Shown piece by piece: positions 38,906-47,611 of a stretch of DNA of 64,000 nt. The DNA is from Paraburkholderia ginsengiterrae (GTDB taxonomy: Bacteria > Pseudomonadota > Gammaproteobacteria > Burkholderiales > Burkholderiaceae). Below the pieces are notes generated by a model. That model ran no database searches. It had not been told where the DNA came from and saw nothing but the letters and a program-made list of their open reading frames with translations. The DNA lies in the NCBI RefSeq assembly GCF_001645125.1, contig NZ_LXKA01000076.1:1-64000 (forward strand). Direction: 5' to 3'. A program made the translations under genes and the position numbers. Position 1 is the first letter of the stretch, and each line of letters begins with the position of its first letter.

Positions 38906-39985
38906 TTGAGCCGCTATTGGAGTGACATCGTTCATCGTCTGACGCCGTATGTGCCGGGCGAGCAGCCCGCGCTAGCACATCCGGTGAAGCTGAATACCAA
39001 CGAGAATCCCTATCCGCCGTCGCCGCGCGTGCTCGAGGCGATCCAGCGGGAACTGGGCGACATGGCCGAATCGTTGCGGCGCTATCCCGATCCGACCGCG
39101 CGGAAACTGCGCGAAACGGTCGCCGCTTACCACGGAATTCGCGCCGAGCAGATCTTCGCGGGCAACGGCTCGGACGAAGTGCTCGCACTTACGTTCCAGG
39201 CCTTGCTCAAGCACGACAAGCCCTTGCTGTTTCCGGATATCACGTACAGCTTCTATCCGACCTACGCGCGGCTCTTCGAAATCGACTACCGGACCATTCC
39301 GCTCGACGACAGCTTCGCCATCAACGTCGATGACTACACGTCACCGAACGGCGCGATCCTGTTCCCGAACCCGAACGCACCGACCGGCCGACCGCTGCCG
39401 CTCGCCGACATCGAGCGCCTGGTGGCAGCCAATACCGGATCCGTGGTCGTGATCGACGAGGCCTACGTGGATTTCGGCGCGGAATCGGCGATTAGCCTGA
39501 TCGAACGGTATCCCAATCTGCTGGTGGTTCAGACGGTATCGAAGTCGCGCTCGCTGGCGGGCATGCGCGTCGGTTTCGCGTTCGGCCACCCGGATCTGAT
39601 CGACGCGTTGAATCGCGTAAAGGACAGCTTCAACTCCTATCCGCTCGACCGCCTCGCGCAAGTTGCCGCCACGGCCGCGTACGAAGACGATGCATGGTTT
39701 CGCGACACATGCGCCAAGGTGGTGGCGAGCCGCGAGCGGCTGGCCGCGGGGCTCACGGCGCTCGGTTTCGAGGTGGTGCCGTCGACCGCGAATCTGCTGT
39801 TCGCGCGCCACGAAGGCTACGATGCCGCCACGCTCGTGTCGCGGCTAAGGGAAAAGGAGATTTTCGTGCGGCACTTCAAGGCGCCGCGAATCGACCAGCA
39901 TCTGCGCATCTCCGTCGGCACCGACGCCGAATGCGACATGCTGCTGGAGGCGTTGCGCGATATCTTCAGCGGGTACGTCGGCTGA
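38906..39985 (+). CDS. hisC: histidinol-phosphate aminotransferase
   Basis: This PLP enzyme of fold type I converts imidazole-acetol phosphate to histidinol phosphate. The Schiff-base lysine lies in '[18 protein letters not shown]', the PLP-binding Asp in '[11 protein letters not shown]', and the N-terminal '[14 protein letters not shown]' is the family mark. The start is taken as TTG 38906 (359 residues, '[16 protein letters not shown]') because GGAGA sits five bases before it. ATG 38888 is in frame, six codons longer and without a ribosome-binding site. It is a stand-alone copy, so it could also serve aromatic amino acids. It is convergent with ferredoxin. Confidence 0.88.
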   Translation: MSRYWSDIVHRLTPYVPGEQPALAHPVKLNTNENPYPPSPRVLEAIQRELGDMAESLRRYPDPTARKLRETVAAYHGIRAEQIFAGNGSDEVLALTFQALLKHDKPLLFPDITYSFYPTYARLFEIDYRTIPLDDSFAINVDDYTSPNGAILFPNPNAPTGRPLPLADIERLVAANTGSVVVIDEAYVDFGAESAISLIERYPNLLVVQTVSKSRSLAGMRVGFAFGHPDLIDALNRVKDSFNSYPLDRLAQVAATAAYEDDAWFRDTCAKVVASRERLAAGLTALGFEVVPSTANLLFARHEGYDAATLVSRLREKEIFVRHFKAPRIDQHLRISVGTDAECDMLLEALRDIFSGYVG

Positions 39986-40020
39986 CACCGCGTGCCACGC
40001 AAAAAGTTTGCCGCACAAAG

Positions 40021-40051
40021 AAAACGGCGAGGCCAAGGCCTCGCCGTTTTT
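40021..40051. terminator. bidirectional terminator between hisC and ferredoxin
   Basis: A perfect 14-base-pair stem AAAACGGCGAGGCC / GGCCTCGCCGTTTT with an AA loop has T tracts on both strands, so it can end transcription of the two convergent genes. Confidence 0.92.
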
Positions 40052-40069
40052 CCATCCACACACCGTATC

Positions 40070-40339
<270 letters not shown>

Positions 40340-40390
40340 TCACGCCGGCCGCGGCCAGCTTTGATCCGTCAATCCTACAGTTTACGCCGG

Positions 40391-40906
40391 TTACGGCTGG
40401 GCCGCCGAAGCACCGTTGCTTGCGTCCATTGATGCAACCTTTTCCACCAGCCATTTCTCGACCGACGGGAATACAAATTTGCTGACGTCGCCGCCGAGTT
40501 GCGCGATTTCGCGCACGATGGTGCCCGAGATGAACTGGTACTGATCGGACGGTGTCATGAACATGGTTTCGACGTCCGGCAGCAGATAGCGGTTCATGCC
40601 GGCCATCTGGAACTCATATTCGAAGTCGGACACGGCGCGCAGGCCACGTACGATCACCCGGGCGTTATTGGTTCGCACGAAGTCCTTGAGCAGCCCCTTG
40701 AAGCTCATGACCTGAACGTTCGGATAGTGCCCTAGCACTTCGTGAGCGATGTCGAGACGCTCCTCGAGCGTGAAAAACGGCTTCTTGTTGCGACTGTCGG
40801 CAACGCCCACCACCAGCGTGTCGAAAATGCTCGACGCGCGCCGAACGAGGTCTTCGTGACCGCGCGTCAGCGGATCGAACGTGCCCGGGTACACGGCGAC
40901 TACCAT
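40391..40906 (-). CDS. coaD: phosphopantetheine adenylyltransferase
   Basis: This 171-residue enzyme adenylylates 4'-phosphopantetheine in CoA synthesis. The nucleotidyltransferase motif is '[15 protein letters not shown]' (TxGH at 14-17) and the second is '[16 protein letters not shown]', where the family's 'SSTxVR' reads 'SGTIVR'. ATG 40906 is supported by GAGGAGAAG just upstream; an in-frame start eight codons earlier lacks this. The C-terminal tail is Ala/Ser-rich. It lies downstream of rsmD, the common rsmD-coaD pair. Confidence 0.96.
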   Translation of the reverse strand: MVVAVYPGTFDPLTRGHEDLVRRASSIFDTLVVGVADSRNKKPFFTLEERLDIAHEVLGHYPNVQVMSFKGLLKDFVRTNNARVIVRGLRAVSDFEYEFQMAGMNRYLLPDVETMFMTPSDQYQFISGTIVREIAQLGGDVSKFVFPSVEKWLVEKVASMDASNGASAAQP

Positions 40907-41020
40907 GAGACTTCTCCTCTCTTCAGACAAAAGGGCACGTCAAAGCGTCCACGCGACGCATTTGGCACCGGCCGCGCGCGTGACGGCAAACCGCCCGGCG
41001 CTTGCGTTTTGGAACGCGCA

Positions 41021-41635
41021 TTATTCCTTATTTTCGCGTTGCAGCAAATGAAAGTGGACAGCGCCCGCTTTACCTTGCCGCACGATTTCCCACCCGGCAA
41101 GCGTCTCGTTGCAATCGAGCTCGAGCGCCTCACCGGCTTCCACATACAGAAAACCGTCGGCACTCACGAGCGGCACGGTCAGCGTGAGCGCCTTGCCGAG
41201 CAGATCGCCGTCGAACGGCGGATCGAGAAACACCACGTCGAACGATCCGGGCGCGAGACTTGCGGCGAGGCGCAAACCGTCTGCTTCAGCGATTTCGATC
41301 GTGCGCGCCGACAGCCGTTCCTGATTCGCGCGCAGCTGGCCGGCGGCTCGCGCGTTGCGCTCCACCATCACCACCCGCGCCGCGCCGCGCGAGGCCGCCT
41401 CGAAGCCCAGCGCACCGCTGCCGGCGAACAGATCGAGACAGCGCAGGCCATCCAGACGCTGGCCGAGCCAGTTGAAAAGCGTCTCACGCACGCGGTCAGG
41501 CGTGGGGCGCAGGCCGTCGAGGTCGAGCACGGGCAAGGGCGTGCGCTTCCAGTCGCCGCCAATGATGCGGATGGCGTGCGGCTTGCCGCCCTTGGACGAA
41601 GCGCCGTGGGCGCGGGATGGTGCGGAACGGGGCAT
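41021..41635 (-). CDS. rsmD: 16S rRNA (guanine966-N2)-methyltransferase
   Basis: This 204-residue SAM-dependent methyltransferase has the N-terminal 'IRIIGGDWKRTPLPV', the SAM loop 'DLFAGSGALGFEAASRGA' and the catalytic 'FLDPPFDGDLL' (a DPPF variant of NPPY). It methylates G966 of 16S rRNA in 30S subunits. ATG 41635 adds a short basic Ser/Gly-rich extension before the domain. The frame is open to 41866 but without similarity. It is divergent from ftsY, the usual arrangement. Confidence 0.93.
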   Translation of the reverse strand: MPRSAPSRAHGASSKGGKPHAIRIIGGDWKRTPLPVLDLDGLRPTPDRVRETLFNWLGQRLDGLRCLDLFAGSGALGFEAASRGAARVVMVERNARAAGQLRANQERLSARTIEIAEADGLRLAASLAPGSFDVVFLDPPFDGDLLGKALTLTVPLVSADGFLYVEAGEALELDCNETLAGWEIVRQGKAGAVHFHLLQRENKE

Positions 41636-41874
41636 GCAGTTTCGATTACGTGATGAAGGCGCCCGCCACGTCGAGCGGCGGATCGGAGCGCCAACGTTAC
41701 CACAGCAACGCCCTGCGTCCAGCCTGGTCGATCGGCCAATACGACGGGCGGCGGCGCGCCTGATAAAATGTGCGGCTGCCAGCGCCTTGCATCCCGCATC
41801 GCAACGCTGCCTGCCGCTCCCGCCGGCCCTGTGCCGGCTGCGCGCCTCAGCGCGCGCTCTCACCACGCCAGATC

Positions 41875-43044
41875 ATGTTCAGCTTTTTCAAACGATTCAA
41901 GGGTTCGAAAGAGTCCGAAAACGCGCCGGAAGCGTCGCAGTCAGCGCCGGAAGGCTCAACACCCGAGCGCGCCGCACAGCCGCCCGCAGAGCCTGCCACG
42001 CCGCCTGCGTCGCGCCCGGCGGCCACGCCGGCCAGCGTCGAGGCGCCGCTTCCTGCTGCGCAGTTCGCCACCGACCCCGAGCCGGAATACACCGCGCTCG
42101 AAACCGTCGAGATCGTCCCGCCGCCATTGCCGGACGCGGGCGCGAAGCGCTCGTGGCTGACGCGCCTGAAAACCGGTCTTTCCAAGACGAGTTCGAGCCT
42201 GACCGGTATTTTCGTCGGCACGAAGATCGACGAGGACCTGTACGAAGAACTCGAGACCGCGCTGCTTATGTCTGACGCGGGGGTCGACGCCACCGAATTC
42301 CTGCTCGAAGCGCTGCGCGAAAAAGTGCGCGCCGAACGCCTCAGCGAGCCGCAACAGGTTAAAACGGCGCTGCGCACGCTGCTCATTGATCTGCTCAAGC
42401 CGCTGGAAAAGTCGCTCATGCTCGGCCGCGCACAGCCGCTCGTGATGATGATCGCCGGCGTCAACGGCGCGGGCAAAACCACCAGCATCGGCAAGCTCGC
42501 CAAGCATCTGCAAAGTTTCGATCAATCCGTGCTGCTGGCCGCGGGCGACACGTTCCGCGCCGCCGCGCGCGAGCAACTGGCCATCTGGGGCCAGCGCAAC
42601 AACGTGACGGTGGTGTCGCAGGAAAGCGGCGATCCGGCGGCGGTGATCTTCGACGCGGTCGGCGCCGCGCGTGCCCGCAAGATCGACGTGATGATGGCTG
42701 ACACGGCCGGCCGTTTGCCGACCCAGCTGCATCTCATGGAAGAACTGCGCAAGGTCAAGCGCGTGATCGGCAAGGCCCACGACGGCGCACCGCACGAGGT
42801 GCTGCTGGTAATCGACGCCAACACCGGCCAGAACGCACTCTCGCAGGTGAAGGCATTCGACGACGCGCTCGGCCTCACCGGCCTGATCGTCACCAAGCTC
42901 GACGGCACGGCGAAGGGCGGCATTCACGCGGCGATCGCGCGGCAGCGTCCGATCCCGGTGTACTTCATCGGCGTCGGCGAGAAGGTCGAAGACTTGCAGC
43001 CGTTCAGCGCGGAAGAATTTTCGGACGCACTGCTGGGTGGTTGA
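41875..43044 (+). CDS. ftsY: signal recognition particle receptor FtsY
   Basis: This 389-residue SRP GTPase docks ribosome-nascent chain complexes at the membrane. Residues 1-95 are an acidic, Ala/Pro-rich A domain of low complexity; the NG domain follows, with G1 'GVNGAGKTT' (195-203), 'DTAGR' (about 276-280) and 'TKLDGTAKGG' (about 340-349). The N-terminal 'MFSFFKRFKG' is an amphipathic membrane-targeting segment. A terminator follows at 43073. Confidence 0.96.
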   Translation: MFSFFKRFKGSKESENAPEASQSAPEGSTPERAAQPPAEPATPPASRPAATPASVEAPLPAAQFATDPEPEYTALETVEIVPPPLPDAGAKRSWLTRLKTGLSKTSSSLTGIFVGTKIDEDLYEELETALLMSDAGVDATEFLLEALREKVRAERLSEPQQVKTALRTLLIDLLKPLEKSLMLGRAQPLVMMIAGVNGAGKTTSIGKLAKHLQSFDQSVLLAAGDTFRAAAREQLAIWGQRNNVTVVSQESGDPAAVIFDAVGAARARKIDVMMADTAGRLPTQLHLMEELRKVKRVIGKAHDGAPHEVLLVIDANTGQNALSQVKAFDDALGLTGLIVTKLDGTAKGGIHAAIARQRPIPVYFIGVGEKVEDLQPFSAEEFSDALLGG

Positions 43045-43072
43045 ACGCGGCGGCGTGCGCCGTTGCACCAGT

Positions 43073-43104
43073 AAAAAGGGCACCCCACGGAGTGCCCTTT
43101 TTTT
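43073..43104. terminator. bidirectional terminator between ftsY and maiA-like gene
   Basis: Stem AAAAAGGGCAC / GTGCCCTTTTT with an eight-base loop and T-rich flanks on both strands lies between the convergent ftsY and glutathione-transferase genes. Confidence 0.9.
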
Positions 43105-43135
43105 ATGACGTCACGACAACTGCCCGCTCATTCAA

Positions 43136-43780
43136 TCATTCAGCGTCGGGCTGCGCGCCAGGCGCCGCGCGGGCGAACGCGTCGAGCTGCATCGCGTGAT
43201 CGTAGATACGCTGAATGGTCGGAAACCTCGCCGTGTCGACCTTGAAGCGCTGCGCGTTGAACACCTGAGGAATCAGACACGCATCGGCGAGCGTCGGCGT
43301 GTCGTGGTAACACAGCTTGCCGGTGCGCGAATCGCCGGCCAGATGCTGCTCGAGCGTCGCGAAACCCGCTTCCACCCAATGCCGGTACCAAGCATCCTTC
43401 GCGTCGTCGTCGACACACAAAGTGTGCTTCAGATACTTCAGCACGCGCAGGTTGTTCAGCGGGTGGATCTCGCACGCCACCTGCAACGCCAATGACCGCA
43501 CATGCGCGCGATCAACCGGCGTCGCGGGCAATAGCGGCGGCTCGGGATGCGTCTCTTCCAGATATTCGATGATCGCGAGCGACTGCGGCATCACGTCATG
43601 ACCATCGACGAAGGTCGGCACAATGCCGTCCAGATTCACCTTGCGGTATTCCGGCTTCAGCTGCTCGCCGCCGTCGCGCACGAGGTGCACCGGGACGTAG
43701 TCGTACGGCAGGTTCTTCAGATTCAGCGCGATACGCACACGATAGGACGCCGAGCTACGGAAATAACTGTAGAGCTTCAT
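43136..43780 (-). CDS. maiA: zeta-class GST, maleylacetoacetate/maleylpyruvate isomerase
   Basis: This 214-residue glutathione-dependent cis-trans isomerase has the zeta-class active-site motif 'SSASYRVRIALNLKNL' (about 9-24) and 'QSLAIIEYLEETHPEPPLLP'. The C-terminal half carries 'TLADACLIPQVFNAQRFKVD'. It isomerises maleylacetoacetate (tyrosine route) or maleylpyruvate (gentisate route). The next gene, 25 bases away on the same strand, is a fumarylpyruvate-hydrolase-like enzyme, which favours the gentisate reading. ATG 43780 gives the standard 'MKLYSYFRSSASYRVRIAL' start. Confidence 0.9.
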   Translation of the reverse strand: MKLYSYFRSSASYRVRIALNLKNLPYDYVPVHLVRDGGEQLKPEYRKVNLDGIVPTFVDGHDVMPQSLAIIEYLEETHPEPPLLPATPVDRAHVRSLALQVACEIHPLNNLRVLKYLKHTLCVDDDAKDAWYRHWVEAGFATLEQHLAGDSRTGKLCYHDTPTLADACLIPQVFNAQRFKVDTARFPTIQRIYDHAMQLDAFARAAPGAQPDAE

Positions 43781-43805
43781 GTTGTCTGTCTCCCCCAACC
43801 GGCGC

Positions 43806-44504
43806 TCAGACGACGCGCACGCTGAGCTCATCGAGTCCGTCCACGCCGCCCTTCATCAGATCGCCCTTCACCACGGCGCCGACGCCTTCCGGCGTGCCGG
43901 TGAAAATCAGATCGCCCGGTTGCAGCTCGAACAAGGTCGACAGGTAAGCAATCGTCTCCGCCACTGACCAGATCAGTTGCGACACATCCGAGCGCTGCTT
44001 GTCCTCGCCGTTTACCGACAGCCAGATCGCGCCCTTGCCGACATGCCCCACCGTGGCCGCCGGATGAATCGGGCCGAGCGGCGCCGAGTGATCGAAGCCC
44101 TTGGCGGTATCCCACGGACGGCCCAGCTTCTTCGCTTCGGCCTGCAAATCGCGGCGCGTCATGTCGAGACCGAGCGCGTAGCCGTAGACGTGGTCGAGCG
44201 CGCTCGCGACGGGAATATTCTTACCGCCCTTGCCGATCGCCGCCACCATTTCCATCTCGAAGTGGACGTTGTTCGACAGCGCCGGATAGGGGAATTCGCC
44301 GGTCTCGCCGGGCGCGACATACAGCACGGCGTCGGCCGGCTTGGCGAAGAAGAACGGCGGCTCGCGGTCAGGGTCGTGCCCCATCTCGCGCGCGTGCGCC
44401 TCGTAGTTGCGGCCCACACAGTAGATGCGGCGCACCGCGAACTTCTCGCCGGACCCCACGACCGGCACCGCGACCACCGGTGCGGGTGCGAATACGTAAC
44501 TCAT
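43806..44504 (-). CDS. FAH-family hydrolase, probable fumarylpyruvate hydrolase
   Basis: This 232-residue enzyme of the fumarylacetoacetate hydrolase fold has '[16 protein letters not shown]', 'FFAKPADAV', '[18 protein letters not shown]' and '[19 protein letters not shown]', covering the metal and substrate residues of the family. It resembles NagK-type fumarylpyruvate hydrolases, which make pyruvate and fumarate. ATG 44504 follows GGAGAACGGG. It is co-transcribed with the isomerase. No gentisate dioxygenase or salicylate gene is nearby, so the pair must serve a pathway encoded elsewhere; other acylpyruvates are possible substrates. Confidence 0.88.
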   Translation of the reverse strand: MSYVFAPAPVVAVPVVGSGEKFAVRRIYCVGRNYEAHAREMGHDPDREPPFFFAKPADAVLYVAPGETGEFPYPALSNNVHFEMEMVAAIGKGGKNIPVASALDHVYGYALGLDMTRRDLQAEAKKLGRPWDTAKGFDHSAPLGPIHPAATVGHVGKGAIWLSVNGEDKQRSDVSQLIWSVAETIAYLSTLFELQPGDLIFTGTPEGVGAVVKGDLMKGGVDGLDELSVRVV

Positions 44505-44730
44505 CCCGTTCTCCGTTCTTTGATTAGTGCCGCAAGCGGCGATAAAACGTTGAGTGTAACGCGCGGCAAAGCGCCGCGTACGGCACACCGGCATGGCGCG
44601 CCGAGGCCGGCGCCGCGAGCGCGAGGTCTCACCGGATCACCATAGATGCGATACTCACACTGAATCGCGTCCTTTGAATAGCATGGCCGGCCGCTTCATA
44701 GCGGCACGCCACCCCGCCCCATTGCGCCCC

Positions 44731-45699
44731 ATGACCAACGCCGACATCGCCAATCCCTTCCCCTGCGCCCGTTTCATCAAGGAAATCGGCCGCGGCCCGA
44801 ATGGCGCGCGCGCGCTGACGGCCGACGACACACGCACGCTCTACACCGCCATGCTCGACGGCCGCGTGGCGGAGCTCGAATTGGGCGCGGTGCTCCTCGC
44901 TTACCGCGTGAAGGGCGAAACCGCCGACGAACTCGCCGCGATGCTGGCCGGCGCCCATGCCTCGTTCGAGCCGGTTCATGTGCCGCACAGCACGTTCCGG
45001 CCCGTGTCGATACCAAGCTACAACGGCGCGCGCAAACAGCCCAACCTGGTGCCGCTGCTGGCCCTGCTGCTGGCGCGCGAGGGCGTGCCGGTGCTGGTGC
45101 ATGGTGTGACCGAAGATCCGGGCCGCGTGACGAGCGCGGAAATCTTTACGCATCTGCAGCTTGCGCACGCACGCTCGCATGCGGATATCGAAGATGGCCT
45201 TGCCGAACAGCGAGTGGCGTTCGCGCCGATCAACGTCCTCGCGCCGAAGCTCGCGCGCCTTCTCGCGCTGCGCCAGCGCATGGGCGTGCGCAATTCGACG
45301 CACACCCTCGTGAAGATCCTGCAGCCGTTTGCGCCCTTGGGATTGCGTCTCGTGAACTACACCCACCCGCCGTATCGCGACAGCCTCACGCAACTGTTCA
45401 ATACACATCCGGACGCGGCCGCCGGCGGTGCCCTGCTGGCGCGCGGCACCGAAGGAGAAGCGGTGGCCGACACGCGGCGTCAGGTGCAGATCGACTGGTT
45501 GCACGAGGGCATCTGCGAAACGCTCGTGCCGCACGAACGCTCGTCGCCCGATGCGCCGGAAGTCGACTTGCCCGAAGCGAAGGACGCGCCGACCACGGCC
45601 GCCTGGATCGCTGCCGTGCTGCGCGGCGAAGCGCCGGTGCCGAGCGCGATCGAGCGGCAGGTCGCGTTGATCGTCGACGTCGCGAGAACGGCGGCTTGA
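44731..45699 (+). CDS. ybiB: YbiB-type DNA-binding protein (TrpD2 fold)
   Basis: This 322-residue homologue of anthranilate phosphoribosyltransferase has an N-terminal helical domain ('LTADDTRTLYTAMLDGRVAE' then 'LELGAVLLAYRVKG') and a nucleoside phosphorylase/TrpD-like core ('ARKQPNLVPLLALLLAREGV', 'VLVHGVT'). The PRPP-binding glycine loop of true TrpD is not conserved. E. coli YbiB binds DNA without sequence preference and is reported to be LexA-linked there. ATG 44731 is chosen over upstream in-frame codons from 44593, which give Arg-rich sequence without similarity. Confidence 0.88.
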   Translation: MTNADIANPFPCARFIKEIGRGPNGARALTADDTRTLYTAMLDGRVAELELGAVLLAYRVKGETADELAAMLAGAHASFEPVHVPHSTFRPVSIPSYNGARKQPNLVPLLALLLAREGVPVLVHGVTEDPGRVTSAEIFTHLQLAHARSHADIEDGLAEQRVAFAPINVLAPKLARLLALRQRMGVRNSTHTLVKILQPFAPLGLRLVNYTHPPYRDSLTQLFNTHPDAAAGGALLARGTEGEAVADTRRQVQIDWLHEGICETLVPHERSSPDAPEVDLPEAKDAPTTAAWIAAVLRGEAPVPSAIERQVALIVDVARTAA

Positions 45700-45709
45700 T
45701 AACCGCGGG

Positions 45710-45739
45710 TTGACACGCTGCAGCATGCCGTCTTACATT
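45710..45739 (+). promoter_or_regulatory. strong sigma-70 promoter of the leuA leader
   Basis: TTGACA (45710-45715), a perfect -35, and TACATT (45734-45739) are separated by 18 bases. The predicted transcription start is at about 45746, the A of the leader-peptide ATG. This leaves a 5' leader of about 240 bases before leuA. Confidence 0.78.
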
Positions 45740-45745
45740 AGACCC

Positions 45746-45820
45746 ATGCGTTCCCTTCCGAACACCCTCCGAGTTACCTCCGGCCGCCTAGCGCGGCCCC
45801 TATCGCTACGTCTAGCGTAA
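45746..45820 (+). CDS. leucine-rich leader peptide upstream of leuA
   Basis: This 24-codon frame (ATG 45746, TAA 45818) begins '[20 protein letters not shown]' and ends Leu-Arg-Leu-Ala. Six residues are Leu, and four of them use CTA (45788, 45800, 45806, 45812), a codon rarely seen in the GC-rich genes here. They cluster in the last ten codons, as in attenuator peptides where ribosomes stall when charged Leu-tRNA is short. CGCTACG (45804-45810), which covers stall codons, can pair with CGTAGCG (45827-45833), and CGCTA can pair instead with TAGCG (45813-45817). The start codon coincides with the predicted transcription start, so the peptide would be translated from a leaderless 5' end. Confidence 0.68.
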   Translation: MRSLPNTLRVTSGRLARPLSLRLA

Positions 45821-45939
45821 GTCAGGCGTAGCGCCGCGCGCAGGCAACCTCAGTTGCTCAAAGCGTGGTCCTCCAGGCAGTTCCGCTGTTCCCGCATCAC
45901 CTCCTAAGCGTAGTTCCTCACAACCTGTAAGCGTCTGCA

Positions 45940-45977
45940 TTCGTCCGTTTACCAAGCGGGCGAAACGACGAACGAGG
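45940..45977 (+). promoter_or_regulatory. hairpin next to the leuA ribosome-binding site
   Basis: TTCGTC-C-GTTT (45940-45950) pairs with AAAC-GACGAA (45963-45972), a ten-base-pair stem with one bulged C. GAGG (45974-45977), the probable Shine-Dalgarno, begins two bases after the stem. No T tract follows, so if the leader regulates leuA the output is more likely access to this ribosome-binding site or Rho action than intrinsic termination. Confidence 0.5.
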
Positions 45978-45986
45978 CACCTTATT

Positions 45987-47096
45987 ATGTTGCGCAACCC
46001 CGCAGACAAATATCGCCCCTTCCCTGCTGTGCGCCTGACCGGCCGCAAGTGGCCGAGCCGCACGATCAACCAGGCGCCGGTCTGGATGAGCACCGATCTG
46101 CGCGACGGCAATCAGGCCCTGATCGAGCCGATGGACGCCGCGCAAAAGCTTGAATTCTTCGAGATGCTCGTCTCGGTCGGCTTCAAGGAAATCGAGGTCG
46201 GCTTTCCGTCGGCGTCGCAGGCGGATTTCGATTTTGTCCGCAAGCTGATCGAAGAACAGCGCATTCCCGATGACGTCACCATCGAGGTGTTCGTGCCGTC
46301 CCGTGCCGAGTTGATCGCGCGCACGTTCGAGGCGCTCGAAGGCGCGCCGCGCGCCATCGTGCACCTGTACAACGCGATCTGCCCGTCGTTTCGCCGGATC
46401 GTCTTCAACCAGTCGAAGGCCGGGATCAAGGCGCTGGCCGTGGAAGGCACGCGACTCATCAAGGAGCACGCGCAGGCGCGGCCTGGCACCCACTGGACGT
46501 TCCAGTACTCGCCCGAAACGTTCAACGCCACCGAGCTGCCGTTCTCACGCGAAGTGTGCGACGCCGTGGCGCAGACGTGGCGGCCCACGCGCGAGCACAA
46601 GATGATCATCAACCTGCCGGCGAGCGTGGAGGCGGCGACGCCGAATGTGTTCGCCGACCAGATCGAATGGATGGATCGCAATCTCGGCTTTCGCGACAGC
46701 ATCGTGTTGTCGGTGCATCCGCATAACGATCGCGGTACGGCCGTGGCCGCCGCAGAACTGGCAATGCTTGCGGGCGCGGATCGCGTTGAAGGGTGTCTGT
46801 TCGGCAACGGCGAGCGCACCGGCAACGTCGATCTCGTCACGCTGGCGATGAACCTGGACGCGCAAGGCATCCAAACCGGCCTCGATTTCTCCGGCATCGC
46901 TGAGGTGCGCCGCGTCGTGGAGCGCTGCAATCAGCTGCCGGTGCATCCCCGCCATCCGTATGCGGGCGATGCGGCACTGCGGGCGGCAAGCGTCGAACGA
47001 CACGACGCCACCATGCACGAAGACCGTGGGGCCACGGCCGGTTCGGCGAATCACACGGAGTGGATGGGCGTAGATAGGGAGAGTGTCACGGCTTGA
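45987..47096 (+). CDS. leuA: 2-isopropylmalate synthase, truncated at the C-terminus
   Basis: This 369-residue product is closest to the longer LeuA class (usually about 550-570 residues). Residues 1-328 follow the family through the TIM barrel: Asp40 in '[16 protein letters not shown]', the metal His244 and His246 in '[13 protein letters not shown]', and '[18 protein letters not shown]'. Similarity stops abruptly after 'HPRHPYAGD' (about base 46970); the remaining 41 residues are unrelated, and no other frame restores the sequence. The rest of the barrel and linker and the whole leucine-binding regulatory domain are lost. I infer a deletion and a probably inactive enzyme, although the leader and promoter are intact. 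Confidence 0.88.
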   Translation: MLRNPADKYRPFPAVRLTGRKWPSRTINQAPVWMSTDLRDGNQALIEPMDAAQKLEFFEMLVSVGFKEIEVGFPSASQADFDFVRKLIEEQRIPDDVTIEVFVPSRAELIARTFEALEGAPRAIVHLYNAICPSFRRIVFNQSKAGIKALAVEGTRLIKEHAQARPGTHWTFQYSPETFNATELPFSREVCDAVAQTWRPTREHKMIINLPASVEAATPNVFADQIEWMDRNLGFRDSIVLSVHPHNDRGTAVAAAELAMLAGADRVEGCLFGNGERTGNVDLVTLAMNLDAQGIQTGLDFSGIAEVRRVVERCNQLPVHPRHPYAGDAALRAASVERHDATMHEDRGATAGSANHTEWMGVDRESVTA

Positions 47097-47184
47097 GCGT
47101 CAGGCACGAGCGCGTCAACCGCGCGCTCGCGACAGCCGGCCGCTCACAAGGCGCAGCCGGCCCGCCGGAGTGGGCCCACAAGGC

Positions 47185-47568
47185 TCACTCGATTGCGCAA
47201 CGGGTTGCCTGCCAGGCGATCAGGCGCCACCGCCCGTCTTCCTGCACATGGATTGCCGTGTAGGCAATCGGAAACAGCAGCGCGCCGTTATTCGCTTCCA
47301 TTTCGATCAGTGCGCGGCCGGTCACGACGCATGTCTCGCGCCCCACCGGCAACACGTCTTGCGACTGTATTTCGATCTGGCGATAGCGGCGGCGCCCCGC
47401 AGTGATTCCGTCGATGAACTGCCGCTTCGTTTCTCGCTTGCCGTTCGTGTGAACATAGCTCACGTTGTCGGCGAGCAGCGTGTCGAGCGATTGCCCGTCA
47501 CCCTCGACCATCGCACGAAAACGCTCTCGCTCCAGTCCTCGAATCGCCTCGATTATCTTTGCCACCAT
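47185..47568 (-). CDS. NTF2-like / DUF4440 protein
   Basis: This 127-residue protein has the cone-shaped NTF2/SnoaL-like pattern: an N-terminal helix ('IIEAIRGLERERFRAMVEGD'), 'LADNVSYVHTNGKRETKRQF', and the closing strands 'GRWRLIAWQATR'. Family members are isomerases, binding proteins or of unknown role; no catalytic residue can be assigned. It is convergent with the truncated leuA and lies close to its altered 3' end. Confidence 0.8.
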   Translation of the reverse strand: MVAKIIEAIRGLERERFRAMVEGDGQSLDTLLADNVSYVHTNGKRETKRQFIDGITAGRRRYRQIEIQSQDVLPVGRETCVVTGRALIEMEANNGALLFPIAYTAIHVQEDGRWRLIAWQATRCAIE

Positions 47569-47611
47569 CGCTCAGCCCCTCGCACCGGTGAGCCTTACGT
47601 GGCCACGGTCG

